From an uncultured Rhodospirillaceae bacterium (GTDB taxonomy: Bacteria > Pseudomonadota > Alphaproteobacteria > UBA8366): a DNA stretch of 64,000 nucleotides. This document shows, one piece after another, positions 8,781 through 19,190 of the stretch (position 1 is its first letter; every line of letters begins with the position of its first letter). The position numbers and the translations under genes are program-made. The stretch lies in assembly GCA_913043025.1 (NCBI GenBank), contig CAJWLM010000009.1, positions 60,329 to 124,328 of the forward strand, written 5' to 3'. The notes beneath the pieces are model-generated. The model worked only from the letters and a program-made list of their open reading frames with translations. It searched no databases and was not told the DNA's origin.

Positions 8781-9821
8781 CTACAATCTTTTTGTAACGC
8801 CACCACGCCCGCCAGTGTTAAGTCTATCAGCATACTCCGGCGCCAATGGGCGACCATTTGGAATATTCACCCACAAACGCAACAGCAGTCTCCGTTTCTC
8901 AGCCTCCTCAAAATCTACGAACTGACCTCGACTGTGAACTGTTGTATGGTTATTTAACAGCTGAATGTCGCCAGGCTCAAACAACATTCGTAATAGAAAT
9001 TTATCAGATAAAGCAATTTCCTCAAATAAATCTATCGCTTCCTGCTGTAACTCCGTTAGTGTTTCACCTGCACGTTTGGCCCCTAGCTCAATTTGCTGCT
9101 TATTAAATCTACATGAGAGTAATCCCTCATACCAGCTATAAACCGGGATACGATTATTGGTGAGCTCGCCAGCGGTGCGCCCCTTACCAATAAGGTCATA
9201 CCGAAAGCCAGATAATAGCGGTGCTAACAAGTCCGGGCGCTTAGAACGTATTTCATTGTAGACGGCTAATGACGAAGAAATCCAGCTCTCTCCCCCTTTT
9301 TTGGCCGGACGCACACACATAAGGCCAACAACATCCGATGAGTCGGAATGAGGCGCTAAAAATGCACTGGTTCGATGGCCACGGACACCCTGCTCATAGT
9401 ATCCACCTTTGGCAAATTTTCCGCCCTCCATGTCGGTGACACGTCCCAGTAAATCACCCTGACTGTTTTGGGAAATAATTTCGCCGAGATGTGTTCCGAG
9501 GCCCCAATACAAAACTGACAATTGGTCCAGAGAATAATCTGAGACGTTCAACCCCCGCAATAATGCGAAGCCTCGACCATACTCTATCTCCCTAAGCAGA
9601 CTGGCAATTTTTGGAGCAAGGGTAGGAAGCAGAAAGTCACTTTGCCTAAACTCAAGCGGCGAAATACCCCGCTCATGTAATTGCAAAGTAGCAATATTCA
9701 GTTCTTTGAGATCCACCTCGCTTAGATTAATAATCCAAGACCCATCCTTCTCCATCTCAACAGCAGTCCATGCGGCAGAGCTTTCTACAATGGGTGGTAT
9801 CTTGTCCAACATGTGTCGCAT
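8781..9821 (-). CDS. TauD/TfdA family Fe(II)/2-oxoglutarate dioxygenase
   Basis: Predicted non-haem iron oxygenase of 346 residues. The facial triad is visible: HSD in LAPHSDSSDVVGL near residue 157 and the distal His in LLNNHTTVHSRG near 296, followed by the 2-oxoglutarate-binding Arg region RRLLLRLWVN. The C-terminal WVNIPNGRPLAPEYADR is typical of the TauD-like group common in marine alphaproteobacteria. The substrate cannot be read from sequence; taurine is unlikely to be assignable without a neighbouring transporter, and none is present. The gene stands alone. Confidence 0.85.
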   Translation of the reverse strand: MRHMLDKIPPIVESSAAWTAVEMEKDGSWIINLSEVDLKELNIATLQLHERGISPLEFRQSDFLLPTLAPKIASLLREIEYGRGFALLRGLNVSDYSLDQLSVLYWGLGTHLGEIISQNSQGDLLGRVTDMEGGKFAKGGYYEQGVRGHRTSAFLAPHSDSSDVVGLMCVRPAKKGGESWISSSLAVYNEIRSKRPDLLAPLLSGFRYDLIGKGRTAGELTNNRIPVYSWYEGLLSCRFNKQQIELGAKRAGETLTELQQEAIDLFEEIALSDKFLLRMLFEPGDIQLLNNHTTVHSRGQFVDFEEAEKRRLLLRLWVNIPNGRPLAPEYADRLNTGGRGGVTKRL

Positions 9822-10273
9822 CCTTACGAAGTCTCGTACCCAAAAATTATATTCTACGGATTATATAATTCAAAATAAAAAATGCCGCGTCAGAATGACC
9901 GCATAAGACCCGAACTAATCGTTTTAAACGAACGCATTTTAACGAACGGTAATTTCGAAAATTCACTGAACTTCAATCTGAGTAATTTTGCTCCAGATTC
10001 TGTAATATTGACTAAACCAATCTTCAGAAGAGAAAGCTAAAAAAGCAAAGGCTTTATAAATACAATTGATCCCCCTTCTATATTTCTGATATCCACAACA
10101 TTCACTGCTTTTTAATGAAAAGCGTTCAGCCCAAATAATTTTTGCAAATTAAACTTAAGATGATGTGTTTCGACTTTTCCCTTCAAGCGCTAAGAGACCC
10201 AACCTTCACTTGACAGCAGACGATACCGATAGTCTTTTCGACACAAAGTACAGAAAACCCTAAGGAGGTTGTT
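9822..10273. other. Intergenic region upstream of metY
   Basis: 452 bp between the divergent oxygenase and metY. It contains a TTGACA at 10210-10215, a weak imperfect hairpin around 10217-10236 (AGAC/GTCT arms), and a strong AAGGAGG ribosome-binding site at 10263-10269. I found no gene. I looked for an S-adenosylmethionine riboswitch and could not build one. Confidence 0.4.
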
Positions 10274-11572
10274 ATGCCCCATAACTCGAAGAATCCTGAA
10301 ACAATAGCGTTACATGCAGGCTATCGCTCCGACCCTACTACGGGGGCTGTTGCGGTGCCTATTTACCAAACTTCCAGCTATCAATTTGATAGTACTGAGC
10401 ATGCATCAAATTTGTTCGCTCTAAAAGAGTTAGGTAATATTTACACGCGCATAATGAATCCAACGACAGATGTGCTTGAACAGCGCGTTGCAGCGCTAGA
10501 GGGTGGAGCCGCTTCCTTAGCATTAGGATCGGGCCAATCAGCATCTGCGTTAGCCATTCAAAATATTGCGCAAGTCGGAGACAACATTATTAGCTCAACT
10601 GACCTTTATGGAGGGACTTGGAACTTATTCGCCAATACACTCAGCACAATGGGGATAGAAGTTCGCTTCGTTGACCCAAAGGATCCGCAAGCATTTGCGC
10701 GTGCAACTGATGAAAAAACAAGGGCTTATTACGCCGAAACTCTGCCGAATCCCAAACTCTGTGTTTTTCCGATAACAGAAGTAGCAGAGATTGGAAATAA
10801 GTACGGGATACCTTTGATAATGGATAATACTGCATGTCCCGTTTTGTGTAGGCCATTTGATCACGGCGCCTCGATAATTGTTTACTCCACAACAAAATAC
10901 ATTGGAGGCCACGGCACTTCAATTGGCGGCCTGGTCGTTGATAGTGGTAATTTTGATTGGGAAGCTCACGCTGATCGCTTCCCGATGCTAAACAAGCCAG
11001 ATGCCTCTTATCACGGCGCTGTCTGGACTGAAGCAGTCAAACCACTTGGGCCTATTGCTTATATTTTGAAGATGCGAGTAACATTGCTTCGCGACCTTGG
11101 AGCTGCAATGAGTCCATTTAATGCCTTTATGTTTTTACAAGGTCTTGAAACTGTTGCACTTCGCGTTCGTGAACATTCAAAAAATGCAGCAATGGTCGCG
11201 GATTTTCTAAAATCTCACGAAGAGGTTGCAAATGTTATCTACCCCACCCACCACACCGATAAGGTACAGCTGGAACGAACCAACAAATATCTCTCGGGCG
11301 GCAATGGGGGACTCGTAGGTTTTGAACTTAAGCGGGGTGCAGATGGAGGTCGGGCTTTTATAGATGCTCTCGAAATGCATTATCATGTTGCTAATATTGG
11401 AGATGCTCGCTCTCTCGCAATACATCCAGCAACCACTACCCATTCACAATTGACGCCTGAAGACCAGATCGCAAGTGGCGTTACAGAAGGCTATGTGCGT
11501 TTATCTGTAGGAATTGAACACATAGATGACATAATAAAAGATCTTGCAAATGCCCTTGCGAAGCTTTCCTGA
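10274..11572 (+). CDS. metY: O-acetylhomoserine aminocarboxypropyltransferase (sulfhydrylase)
   Basis: PLP enzyme of the Cys/Met metabolism family that replaces the acetyl group of O-acetylhomoserine with sulfide or methanethiol, giving homocysteine or methionine. The 432-residue length fits MetY rather than the shorter MetB/MetC/MetZ (about 380-400). Visible motifs are YTRIMNPTTDVLEQRVAALE near 58, SGQSASALAI near 85, DNTACPVLCRPFDHGA near 181 and the PLP-lysine motif YSTTKYIGGHGTSIGG near 205. The start follows an AAGGAGG site at ideal spacing. It is followed 60 bp later by hemB on the same strand. Confidence 0.92.
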   Translation: MPHNSKNPETIALHAGYRSDPTTGAVAVPIYQTSSYQFDSTEHASNLFALKELGNIYTRIMNPTTDVLEQRVAALEGGAASLALGSGQSASALAIQNIAQVGDNIISSTDLYGGTWNLFANTLSTMGIEVRFVDPKDPQAFARATDEKTRAYYAETLPNPKLCVFPITEVAEIGNKYGIPLIMDNTACPVLCRPFDHGASIIVYSTTKYIGGHGTSIGGLVVDSGNFDWEAHADRFPMLNKPDASYHGAVWTEAVKPLGPIAYILKMRVTLLRDLGAAMSPFNAFMFLQGLETVALRVREHSKNAAMVADFLKSHEEVANVIYPTHHTDKVQLERTNKYLSGGNGGLVGFELKRGADGGRAFIDALEMHYHVANIGDARSLAIHPATTTHSQLTPEDQIASGVTEGYVRLSVGIEHIDDIIKDLANALAKLS

Positions 11573-11599
11573 GTAAAAGGTTGTGCTTTTCATTTTTAA

Positions 11600-12691
<1,092 letters not shown>

Positions 12692-12720
12692 CGGAAGTGG
12701 GCCAAAACACTGGCTTCAGA

Positions 12721-12749
12721 TCTTGTTATGATCACCGAATTTAACAAGA
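12721..12749. terminator. Inverted repeat between converging hemB and enoyl-CoA hydratase genes
   Basis: TCTTGTTA at 12721-12728 and TAACAAGA at 12742-12749 are perfect 8-base arms around a 13-base loop. They lie between the ends of two converging genes, one base before the hydratase stop. There is no long T run, so it is only a candidate bidirectional terminator. Confidence 0.4.
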
Positions 12750-12750
12750 G

Positions 12751-13533
12751 CTATTTATTTCTATCTACAAAGGCCGTCATTAGAGTTCGGGGCTCACCAG
12801 TTGAATAACATCCGGCTATCGCTTGGATACCAACTTTCGCAGCATCCGTAAATGCCATTCTCTCCCAATTATTAATGAGTGCCTTCTGCACCCGGACAGC
12901 ATTTGGGCCACAAAGCAGAAGCGAATCTATCCATTCCTCTACAGCTTTGTCGAGCTCAGCAAAGGAAACAATTTTCTGCAAATATCCATAATTATGAGCT
13001 TGCCCAGCGGTGATATGATCGCCAGTAAGAACTAGTTCTACCGTCCTTCCCCAACCAATCAAACGTGGCAACAAACAAGCTTCCATTCCTGATGGGATCC
13101 CAAATCGCGTCTCGGGCATACCGTATTTGCCGTGGTCTGCTCCCACACGCATATCCGCGGCTGCCGCAATTTCCATACCAGACCCAAAACAGTGACCATT
13201 TATACGCGCTATAACAGGAACCGGAAACGTTCTGATAGAGTCACATGCGTAATGTGTGAGTGTAGAGGAACGTTCGCCCTGCATAGGATCATAGTGTCGC
13301 ATTTCATCTAGATTACTACCGCCAACAAATGCTTTATCGCCGGCCCCAGTAAGCACGAGTATTCGAAGTGTGTCGTCATGCTTGAGCTCGGCCATGATAT
13401 CTACGAACCGCTGTTTTCCTGCAAGACCTAACGCGTTCCGCTTTTTTGGGTTGTTGAAGGTAACGAAAGCGATCCTACCTAGGTCACCCCTATCTACAAA
13501 TTTTACCTTAATTAAATCATCTAAGTTTGACAT
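12751..13533 (-). CDS. Enoyl-CoA hydratase/isomerase family protein
   Basis: Crotonase-fold protein of 260 residues. The first oxyanion-hole segment is present (KKRNALGL near 30, then GDKAFVGGSNLDEM near 65), as is the second (RINGHCFGSGMEIAAAADMRV near 115). The two catalytic Glu positions of classical hydratases are not both obvious: the region reads MPETRFGIPSGMEACLLPRLIG. The exact reaction (hydratase, isomerase or hydrolase) therefore cannot be given. It is monocistronic and divergent from the acylase gene. Confident as a superfamily member, not for substrate. Confidence 0.88.
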   Translation of the reverse strand: MSNLDDLIKVKFVDRGDLGRIAFVTFNNPKKRNALGLAGKQRFVDIMAELKHDDTLRILVLTGAGDKAFVGGSNLDEMRHYDPMQGERSSTLTHYACDSIRTFPVPVIARINGHCFGSGMEIAAAADMRVGADHGKYGMPETRFGIPSGMEACLLPRLIGWGRTVELVLTGDHITAGQAHNYGYLQKIVSFAELDKAVEEWIDSLLLCGPNAVRVQKALINNWERMAFTDAAKVGIQAIAGCYSTGEPRTLMTAFVDRNK

Positions 13534-13634
13534 ATCACCGCCTTAACAATTTCATTTAACCAACAACTTTGTTAAATCACTTTACTATCTATAGTAGCGT
13601 CAAATATCGACACCATGCCAGCATAAGAAATCAA

Positions 13635-16022
13635 ATGTTTAAATTTAAGATGTCCCACGAAAACAAACGTTTTGTCACACGCGGCTTTATTATATTGATA
13701 ATATTTTCTCTAATTTTGGTTTTCGGCACATTCATTTGGTTAAGAAGCTCTCTGCCGGCTATTGACGGTACGTTTCTCTCAAAAACTGTTTCCCAACCTG
13801 TAGAGATCATCCGGGATAAGAATGCTGTTCCTCACATCTTTGCTAAAAATGCGGAAGACGCTTTCTTTGCTTTAGGTCTTACCCATGCTCAAGACAGACT
13901 ATGGCAAATGGAGCTTATGCGTCGTACCGGTTCAGGCCGCCTATCCGAAATTCTTGGACGTGCGGCATTACCATTTGACAAATACACTAGAACTCTAGGA
14001 TTTTATAAATCTGCAAAAGATCGTATTGGATTTCTTTCTCCAAAGTTACACAAACAGATGACTGCCTATGTCGCAGGAATAAATTACCACATCAATAATC
14101 ATCGCGGACCACTTTCTCCAGAGTTTGTTATGTTACGATACCGACCTGAACCATGGTCGATGGCAGACAGCTTGGTTTGGTCCTGTATGATGGCTTTTCA
14201 GCTATCACAGAACTGGTGGAAAGAATTGTTACGCCTACGATTGAGTGAGAAGTTCAGCAAGCTTCGAATAAAAGATTTCTGGCCTCGCTCTCATACCAGC
14301 AGCCCAATTCTAAATCACACAAAATCTATATCTCCTCACAGCACGCAGTTGAAAAACGCGGTGCCAGAAATGTTAATACCGCGCCCAGCATCAAATGCAT
14401 GGGTTGTTTCGGGTACCCGTACCGATACGGGAAAACCGATTCTTGCCAACGATCCTCATTTGGCATTTAGCGCCCCCTCACTCTGGTATTTAGCCCGAAT
14501 TATTACGCCTGACACTGAGATTGTGGGCGCCACAGTTCCGGGGGTGCCAATTACGATAATAGGACACAATAAAAATATTGCTTGGGGGCTAACGACTGCG
14601 GGAGGAGACACACAAGACCTGTTTATTGAAACACTTATCCCAGGTCAACATAACCTTTATATGACCCCACAAGGAGCTCGGGCATTCGATATCCAGAAAG
14701 AGCGAATAAAAATAAGGGACCAAACTCCAATAGATATTGATGTGCGCTCTAGCCGTAACGGAATTATCATCTCTGATATTGTGCCTGCAAGAAAACAACT
14801 GCCCTATGATCAAGTACTAACCCTGCGAAGTACCCAAATGCGTAAAAACGACCGCACATATGAGGCAATGTGGCAAATTAACAGAGCACGTAATTGGGAC
14901 GAATTCAAGACAGCAACACACCTTTTCCATAGTCCGCATCAGAATATCTTTTTTGCGGATCGAAAAGGGGATATCGGTATGATATCACCAGGCATAATAC
15001 CAATCAGAAATGGCTGGGATGGACGATGGCCGGCCGATGGAAAAACAATCGGGGATACATGGATTGGCACAGTTCCTTTTGAAAGCTTGCCACAACGCAA
15101 AAATCCTGATTCCGGTTTTTTAGGCAACGCCAACAATCAACTGGTGTCAGATTCCCGTAAACATATCATCACAAAGGATTGGGATGCACCATACCGTGCA
15201 GAAAGATTGCAACAATTAGCACAGGTTCCCCAAACACACACGTTGGACACTAGCGCAGCTTGGCAACTTGATACCTATTCATCTGCAGCTGCTAAATTAC
15301 TACCGCTCATGCTCGCTAAACTTCCTGACGACTTAGAAAATAAAAAAGCCGTCGATGTCCTTAGGAATTGGGATTTTCACATGCGACGTAACAGTATCGC
15401 ACCACTTATATATAATGCATGGGTCAGAAATTTTATGGCGCATTTGATGCGGCCTTTTGACTTAATGGATTTAGGGCCAAAATCAAACTTCCTTATCCTC
15501 GTGCTTTCACAAAAGTCTCTTTGGTGCGACGTGCAAACGACGAATAATAAAATCGAAAATTGCTCCGAAGCACTGGAGAAGAGTTTTAGCCTTACGTTGA
15601 AACAGCTCATCAAACAAAACGGCAATAATATCGATCAATGGCATTGGGGTAATAAACACAAAGCGCTTTTCAAACACAGAATATTTGATCAAGTGCCTCT
15701 GCTTAGAGACTTCGCTAACCTTGAAATTAGCACAAGTGGAGGAGATCATACGTTGAATAGAGGACAAACTGATTTTAACAACAATGCTTCGGAACCATTT
15801 TTACACCGGCACGGCGCTGGATTTCGAGCTATTTACGACTTAAGCAAGTTGAGTCAGAGCAGGTTTATTACTGCAACAGGACAATCTGGGAATATTTTGT
15901 CAAAGCATTACAGGAACTTTATTAGGAAATGGCGAAATGGCTCATATATAAATATTTCTGGCACACGTGATACCTTAAAAAAAAGTGCAATTGGGGTTTT
16001 ACGTGTTAATCCAAAGAAATAA
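13635..16022 (+). CDS. Penicillin-amidase-type Ntn hydrolase (acylase), membrane-anchored
   Basis: N-terminal-nucleophile hydrolase of about 795 residues in the family of penicillin G acylase and homoserine-lactone acylases. A hydrophobic segment near residues 16-36 (GFIILIIFSLILVF) suggests a signal anchor. The autoprocessing site is visible: Ser253, in SNAWVVSGTRT, would become the N-terminus of the beta chain, followed by KPILANDPHL and, later, GHNKNIAWGLT. The frame is also open upstream to a TTG at 13569, but ATG 13635 gives a normal leader, so I start there. The substrate is unknown; it may act on N-acyl amino compounds in the periplasm. It is divergent from the enoyl-CoA hydratase. Confidence 0.87.
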   Translation: MFKFKMSHENKRFVTRGFIILIIFSLILVFGTFIWLRSSLPAIDGTFLSKTVSQPVEIIRDKNAVPHIFAKNAEDAFFALGLTHAQDRLWQMELMRRTGSGRLSEILGRAALPFDKYTRTLGFYKSAKDRIGFLSPKLHKQMTAYVAGINYHINNHRGPLSPEFVMLRYRPEPWSMADSLVWSCMMAFQLSQNWWKELLRLRLSEKFSKLRIKDFWPRSHTSSPILNHTKSISPHSTQLKNAVPEMLIPRPASNAWVVSGTRTDTGKPILANDPHLAFSAPSLWYLARIITPDTEIVGATVPGVPITIIGHNKNIAWGLTTAGGDTQDLFIETLIPGQHNLYMTPQGARAFDIQKERIKIRDQTPIDIDVRSSRNGIIISDIVPARKQLPYDQVLTLRSTQMRKNDRTYEAMWQINRARNWDEFKTATHLFHSPHQNIFFADRKGDIGMISPGIIPIRNGWDGRWPADGKTIGDTWIGTVPFESLPQRKNPDSGFLGNANNQLVSDSRKHIITKDWDAPYRAERLQQLAQVPQTHTLDTSAAWQLDTYSSAAAKLLPLMLAKLPDDLENKKAVDVLRNWDFHMRRNSIAPLIYNAWVRNFMAHLMRPFDLMDLGPKSNFLILVLSQKSLWCDVQTTNNKIENCSEALEKSFSLTLKQLIKQNGNNIDQWHWGNKHKALFKHRIFDQVPLLRDFANLEISTSGGDHTLNRGQTDFNNNASEPFLHRHGAGFRAIYDLSKLSQSRFITATGQSGNILSKHYRNFIRKWRNGSYINISGTRDTLKKSAIGVLRVNPKK

Positions 16023-16410
16023 CGATACGGACATTTTCAACGGTAACCGAAACAACCCGATTTATAGTGTGAATCCCAAACACTCATTTAGTGTTGCTAA
16101 ATTTGGCAGCCGCAACAGGCCTATAATAATTTACAGTGTTCATAAAAGTCTTGAAAACATCCCTGTGTGCGTCGCCCAATAGGGAAAAGTTGAAAATTAA
16201 TTAGCAACAGCAAGATCAGAGGTACGTTGGGGCCTCAATAAGTGTTAATATGAGGGAGATTAAAAATCTTTGTTTTCTAATATTTTTGTTTCACCGCCTC
16301 AGGAAATTTACAGGCTGACACATTTTTAAAATTGCGTAGTGGACAATATCAGGGCTTTTTCCTTACAGTGCCAATAGATTAAACAATCTCCCACTGCGGG
16401 TAGGGCTACA
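16023..16410. other. Intergenic region upstream of the stator operon
   Basis: 388 bp with no gene I can support. It should hold the promoter for motA-motB-motB. I could not find a convincing sigma-28 or sigma-54 element. It includes TGAGGGAGA near 16251 with no start codon at proper spacing. Confidence 0.35.
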
Positions 16411-17271
16411 ATGCTTATTATAATCGGAACTGTGTTTGTTACTCTCTGCGTAATCGGAGGTTACATGGCAATGGGTGGCAAACTCGCCGTCCTAAACCAA
16501 CCATTTGAATTAGTCATTATTGGTGGAGCAGGTCTCGGCGCTTTTATAATCGCCAATCCACCTGCGGTACTGAAGAGATCATTAAGTGCTTTCGCACAGA
16601 CAATTTCAGGGCCAAAATTTAAGAAAAAAGATTATGTTGAGTTATTGTCGTTGCTCTTTCAAGTTCTTCGGTTAGCCAAAACAAAAGGCATGCTGGCGTT
16701 AGAAGCACATGTGGATGCGCCTGAGAGCTCAGATTTGTTTAAAGAGTTCCCAGGTGTCATGGCTAATCATCATGCTCTTGAATTTATGTGCGACTACCTC
16801 AGACTAATGACCTTGGGCACTGATAATCCCCTTGAGGTTGAAACATTGATGGATCAGGAGCTTGATGTCCACCATTTGGAAGTTCACCGCGTTAGCCACG
16901 CCGTAAATGTTATGGCAGAATCTTTTCCTGGGTTGGGTATTGTAGCAGCCGTTCTGGGCGTAATCAAAACAATGGGCTCAATTACCGAACCGCCGGAGGT
17001 ATTGGGTGGCCTTATCGCTGCAGCGTTAGTGGGAACATTTCTCGGAATTTTGCTTTGTTATGGTTATTTTGGGCCGATTGCAAATGCAATTAAGGGAAAT
17101 GATGAAGAGGATCACCAATACTTCGTCGTAATGAAAGTAGCCATGCTGGCACATTTGCAAGGGTACGCGCCTGCCGTGTCTGTTGAATTTGCTCGCAAAA
17201 CACTTATGAGTGGAGTGCGACCAACGTTCTCAGAACTGGAAGAAGAAGTAAACAAATTAGAGCCCATTTAA
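16411..17271 (+). CDS. motA: Flagellar motor stator protein MotA
   Basis: Inner-membrane proton-channel subunit of the flagellar stator. The 286-residue protein has the family's four membrane segments (about 2-22, 33-52, 170-190 and 200-222) and the cytoplasmic loop between segments 2 and 3 that contacts FliG. Visible family motifs include GGYMAMGGKL at the start, MAESFPGLGIVAAVLGVIKTM in segment 3 and LVGTFLGILLCYGYFGP in segment 4. The first of two motB genes follows after 39 bp, so the three form one operon. No other flagellar gene is in the window. Confidence 0.95.
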   Translation: MLIIIGTVFVTLCVIGGYMAMGGKLAVLNQPFELVIIGGAGLGAFIIANPPAVLKRSLSAFAQTISGPKFKKKDYVELLSLLFQVLRLAKTKGMLALEAHVDAPESSDLFKEFPGVMANHHALEFMCDYLRLMTLGTDNPLEVETLMDQELDVHHLEVHRVSHAVNVMAESFPGLGIVAAVLGVIKTMGSITEPPEVLGGLIAAALVGTFLGILLCYGYFGPIANAIKGNDEEDHQYFVVMKVAMLAHLQGYAPAVSVEFARKTLMSGVRPTFSELEEEVNKLEPI

Positions 17272-17310
17272 TTGATCATTAACGAACACTAAGGAAAGCG
17301 TTGTCAAGCC

Positions 17311-18237
17311 ATGGCGGACGAACAGCCATTAGATGCAGGATCAGGGGGATTAAAAGACAAAGGCCCCATCGTCGTTAAGAGAACGAAGATCCTTCCCGCT
17401 CCCCCGCATGGCGGAGCGTGGAAAGTAGCATACGCCGATTTTGTCACCGCAATGATGGCATTTTTTTTATTGTTGTGGCTTCTCAATGTAACCACCGAAT
17501 CCACTAAACAAGGCATTTCTGATTTCTACGAGCCGGTAGGCATATCGAAAGTCCAGACTGGCAGCGGTGGCACCTTAGCAGGCCTATCACTCAATTCCGA
17601 AGAGGCCCTCAAATCCCCTGGATCACCGCCTAGCGTCAAAGCAGCAATGCCTACTTTTGGTAGTGTTAAAACCGGCTCTGCAGACGATACAGAGAGGGTT
17701 CCAGAACCAAGGGAGGGCGGTGACACGAAAGGTGCCGACTCAAAGCGAGATAAATTAGAAAATGAACAATTTGAGACAACAGCAGAGTCTCTAAGAAAAG
17801 CAATACAAGAAATTTCTGAAATCTCCGATTTGCGTGAAAGCCTGCTTATAGGGATCACCCCGGAGGGGCTACGAATTCTTTTATTTGACCATCAAAATAC
17901 TCAACTATTCGCTTCCGGCGACTCAGCGCTTACCGAAAAAGGCGAACGATTATTTGCTATCATATCCTCCATACTACGAGATCTTCCGCACCATCTCCGT
18001 ATTACTGGTCATACCGGTAAAAGCGAAAATCGCCAACAGAATTATTCAAACTGGGAACTGTCAAGCGACCGTGCTAATTCAGTACGCAAAACATTAACCA
18101 AATACCGTATCGACCCCAGGCGAATAAAAAGAATAGCAGGCCGCGCCGACCAAGAGTTACTTGACTCAAAAAAACCTAATTCACCTCGTAATCGCCGAAT
18201 CGATATATTACTTATCCGACACAACAAAAACTCTTAA
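17311..18237 (+). CDS. motB: Flagellar motor protein MotB, first copy
   Basis: Stator subunit with one membrane helix and a periplasmic OmpA-like domain that anchors to peptidoglycan. Of 308 residues, Asp43 in AYADFVTAMMAFFLLLWLL is the proton-carrying Asp (E. coli Asp32). A low-complexity Gly/Ser/Pro/Glu linker spans about 85-160, and the OmpA-like domain about 190-305 has SNWELSSDRANS and PRNRRIDILL. The usual GHTD motif reads ITGHTGKS, with Gly236 in place of the diaminopimelate-contacting Asp. A second motB begins 11 bp later. The first 30 residues are longer than usual before the helix and rich in basic residues. Confidence 0.93.
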   Translation: MADEQPLDAGSGGLKDKGPIVVKRTKILPAPPHGGAWKVAYADFVTAMMAFFLLLWLLNVTTESTKQGISDFYEPVGISKVQTGSGGTLAGLSLNSEEALKSPGSPPSVKAAMPTFGSVKTGSADDTERVPEPREGGDTKGADSKRDKLENEQFETTAESLRKAIQEISEISDLRESLLIGITPEGLRILLFDHQNTQLFASGDSALTEKGERLFAIISSILRDLPHHLRITGHTGKSENRQQNYSNWELSSDRANSVRKTLTKYRIDPRRIKRIAGRADQELLDSKKPNSPRNRRIDILLIRHNKNS

Positions 18238-18248
18238 GGTCTCTCACT

Positions 18249-19190
18249 ATGAGTTTAGACGAAGAACGAGAAATCTTCATTAAGCGAAAGAAGATACAGG
18301 AAGAGGGCCACCATGGGGGGGCCTGGAAGGTCGCTTATGCTGATTTTGTAACTGCTATGATGGCATTCTTCCTTCTATTATGGCTTCTCAACGCAACCAC
18401 GACTGATCAAAAACAAGGCATCTCCAATTACTTTGAGCCGATCGGAGCTCTTGCTGGAACAACCGGAAGTGGTGGCCCGTTTGGTGGAATTTCGGCTACG
18501 GATCCTGGCCCAATACCCGAGCCTGGACAAACAAGCACGCCAAATGTGACCAAAGATACAGAGGATGTGAAAAAGAAAGTTAAAGAAACGAAAAGTGGAG
18601 AGCCAGCTAGGAAAACCAAGTCAGAAACCGACGTTTCTGGAACTGATGCTGATCATGATGAACGTCAATTACAAAAAGCTAAAGCCGCTGTTCAAAAGGC
18701 GATGTCACAAATCAAAGAGCTAAAGGAATTGGCTCCGTCTCTCATAATCGAAGTGCTTCCAAAAGGATTACGTATTCAACTCACTGACAATGATAAGAAA
18801 CCACTGTTCAAAAAAGGCGGCAGAGATTTGAATTCACACGGCCGTGAGCTCCTAACAATGGTTTCTGAGGTAGTTAAAAAATTACCTAACAAGATCGCAA
18901 TCACCGGACATACCGCGCGTGACGAGTATAAAGCAGGTCCTCCCGGAAAATCTAACTGGGAACTTTCTATAGGGCGCGCTAATTCTGCCCGACTAACTCT
19001 AAAACAAAATGGTATATCTAATTCCCGTATTCTTACGATCGACGGAAAAGCTGACACGAATATTCTCGATGCTGACGCACCTTATTCTGCACGCAATAGG
19101 AGGATTGCGGTCTTAGTGGTGCGAAAGGTAAAAAAAACCACTCAGAAAGAACTTGCACCCAACCGAATTTTCAAACTCCCAAATTATTAG
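18249..19190 (+). CDS. motB: Flagellar motor protein MotB, second copy
   Basis: A second MotB of 313 residues directly after the first (11 bp gap), sharing motA. The channel helix is nearly identical to the first copy, with Asp32 in YADFVTAMMAFFLLLWLLN. The linker (about 75-150) differs: it is rich in Lys, Thr and Glu and runs into a charged helix (QLQKAKAAVQKAMSQIKELK). The OmpA-like domain (about 165-300) has SNWELSIGRANS and ARNRRIAVLVV. GHTD is replaced by GHTARDE, Ala223 standing where Asp is expected, with an Asp two residues on. The two copies may form a heterodimeric MotB or alternative stators. Confidence 0.93.
   Translation: MSLDEEREIFIKRKKIQEEGHHGGAWKVAYADFVTAMMAFFLLLWLLNATTTDQKQGISNYFEPIGALAGTTGSGGPFGGISATDPGPIPEPGQTSTPNVTKDTEDVKKKVKETKSGEPARKTKSETDVSGTDADHDERQLQKAKAAVQKAMSQIKELKELAPSLIIEVLPKGLRIQLTDNDKKPLFKKGGRDLNSHGRELLTMVSEVVKKLPNKIAITGHTARDEYKAGPPGKSNWELSIGRANSARLTLKQNGISNSRILTIDGKADTNILDADAPYSARNRRIAVLVVRKVKKTTQKELAPNRIFKLPNY

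Noticed and set aside
10120..10273. Possible SAM-II or SAM-V riboswitch upstream of metY
   Set aside because: A CGCTAAGAG sequence near 10179 recalls the conserved GCUAAA end, but I could not form the required upstream stem or the pseudoknot, and it lies far from the ribosome-binding site.
15985..16182. 65-codon ORF overlapping the end of the acylase gene
   Set aside because: Out of frame with the acylase, no ribosome-binding site and no recognisable features.
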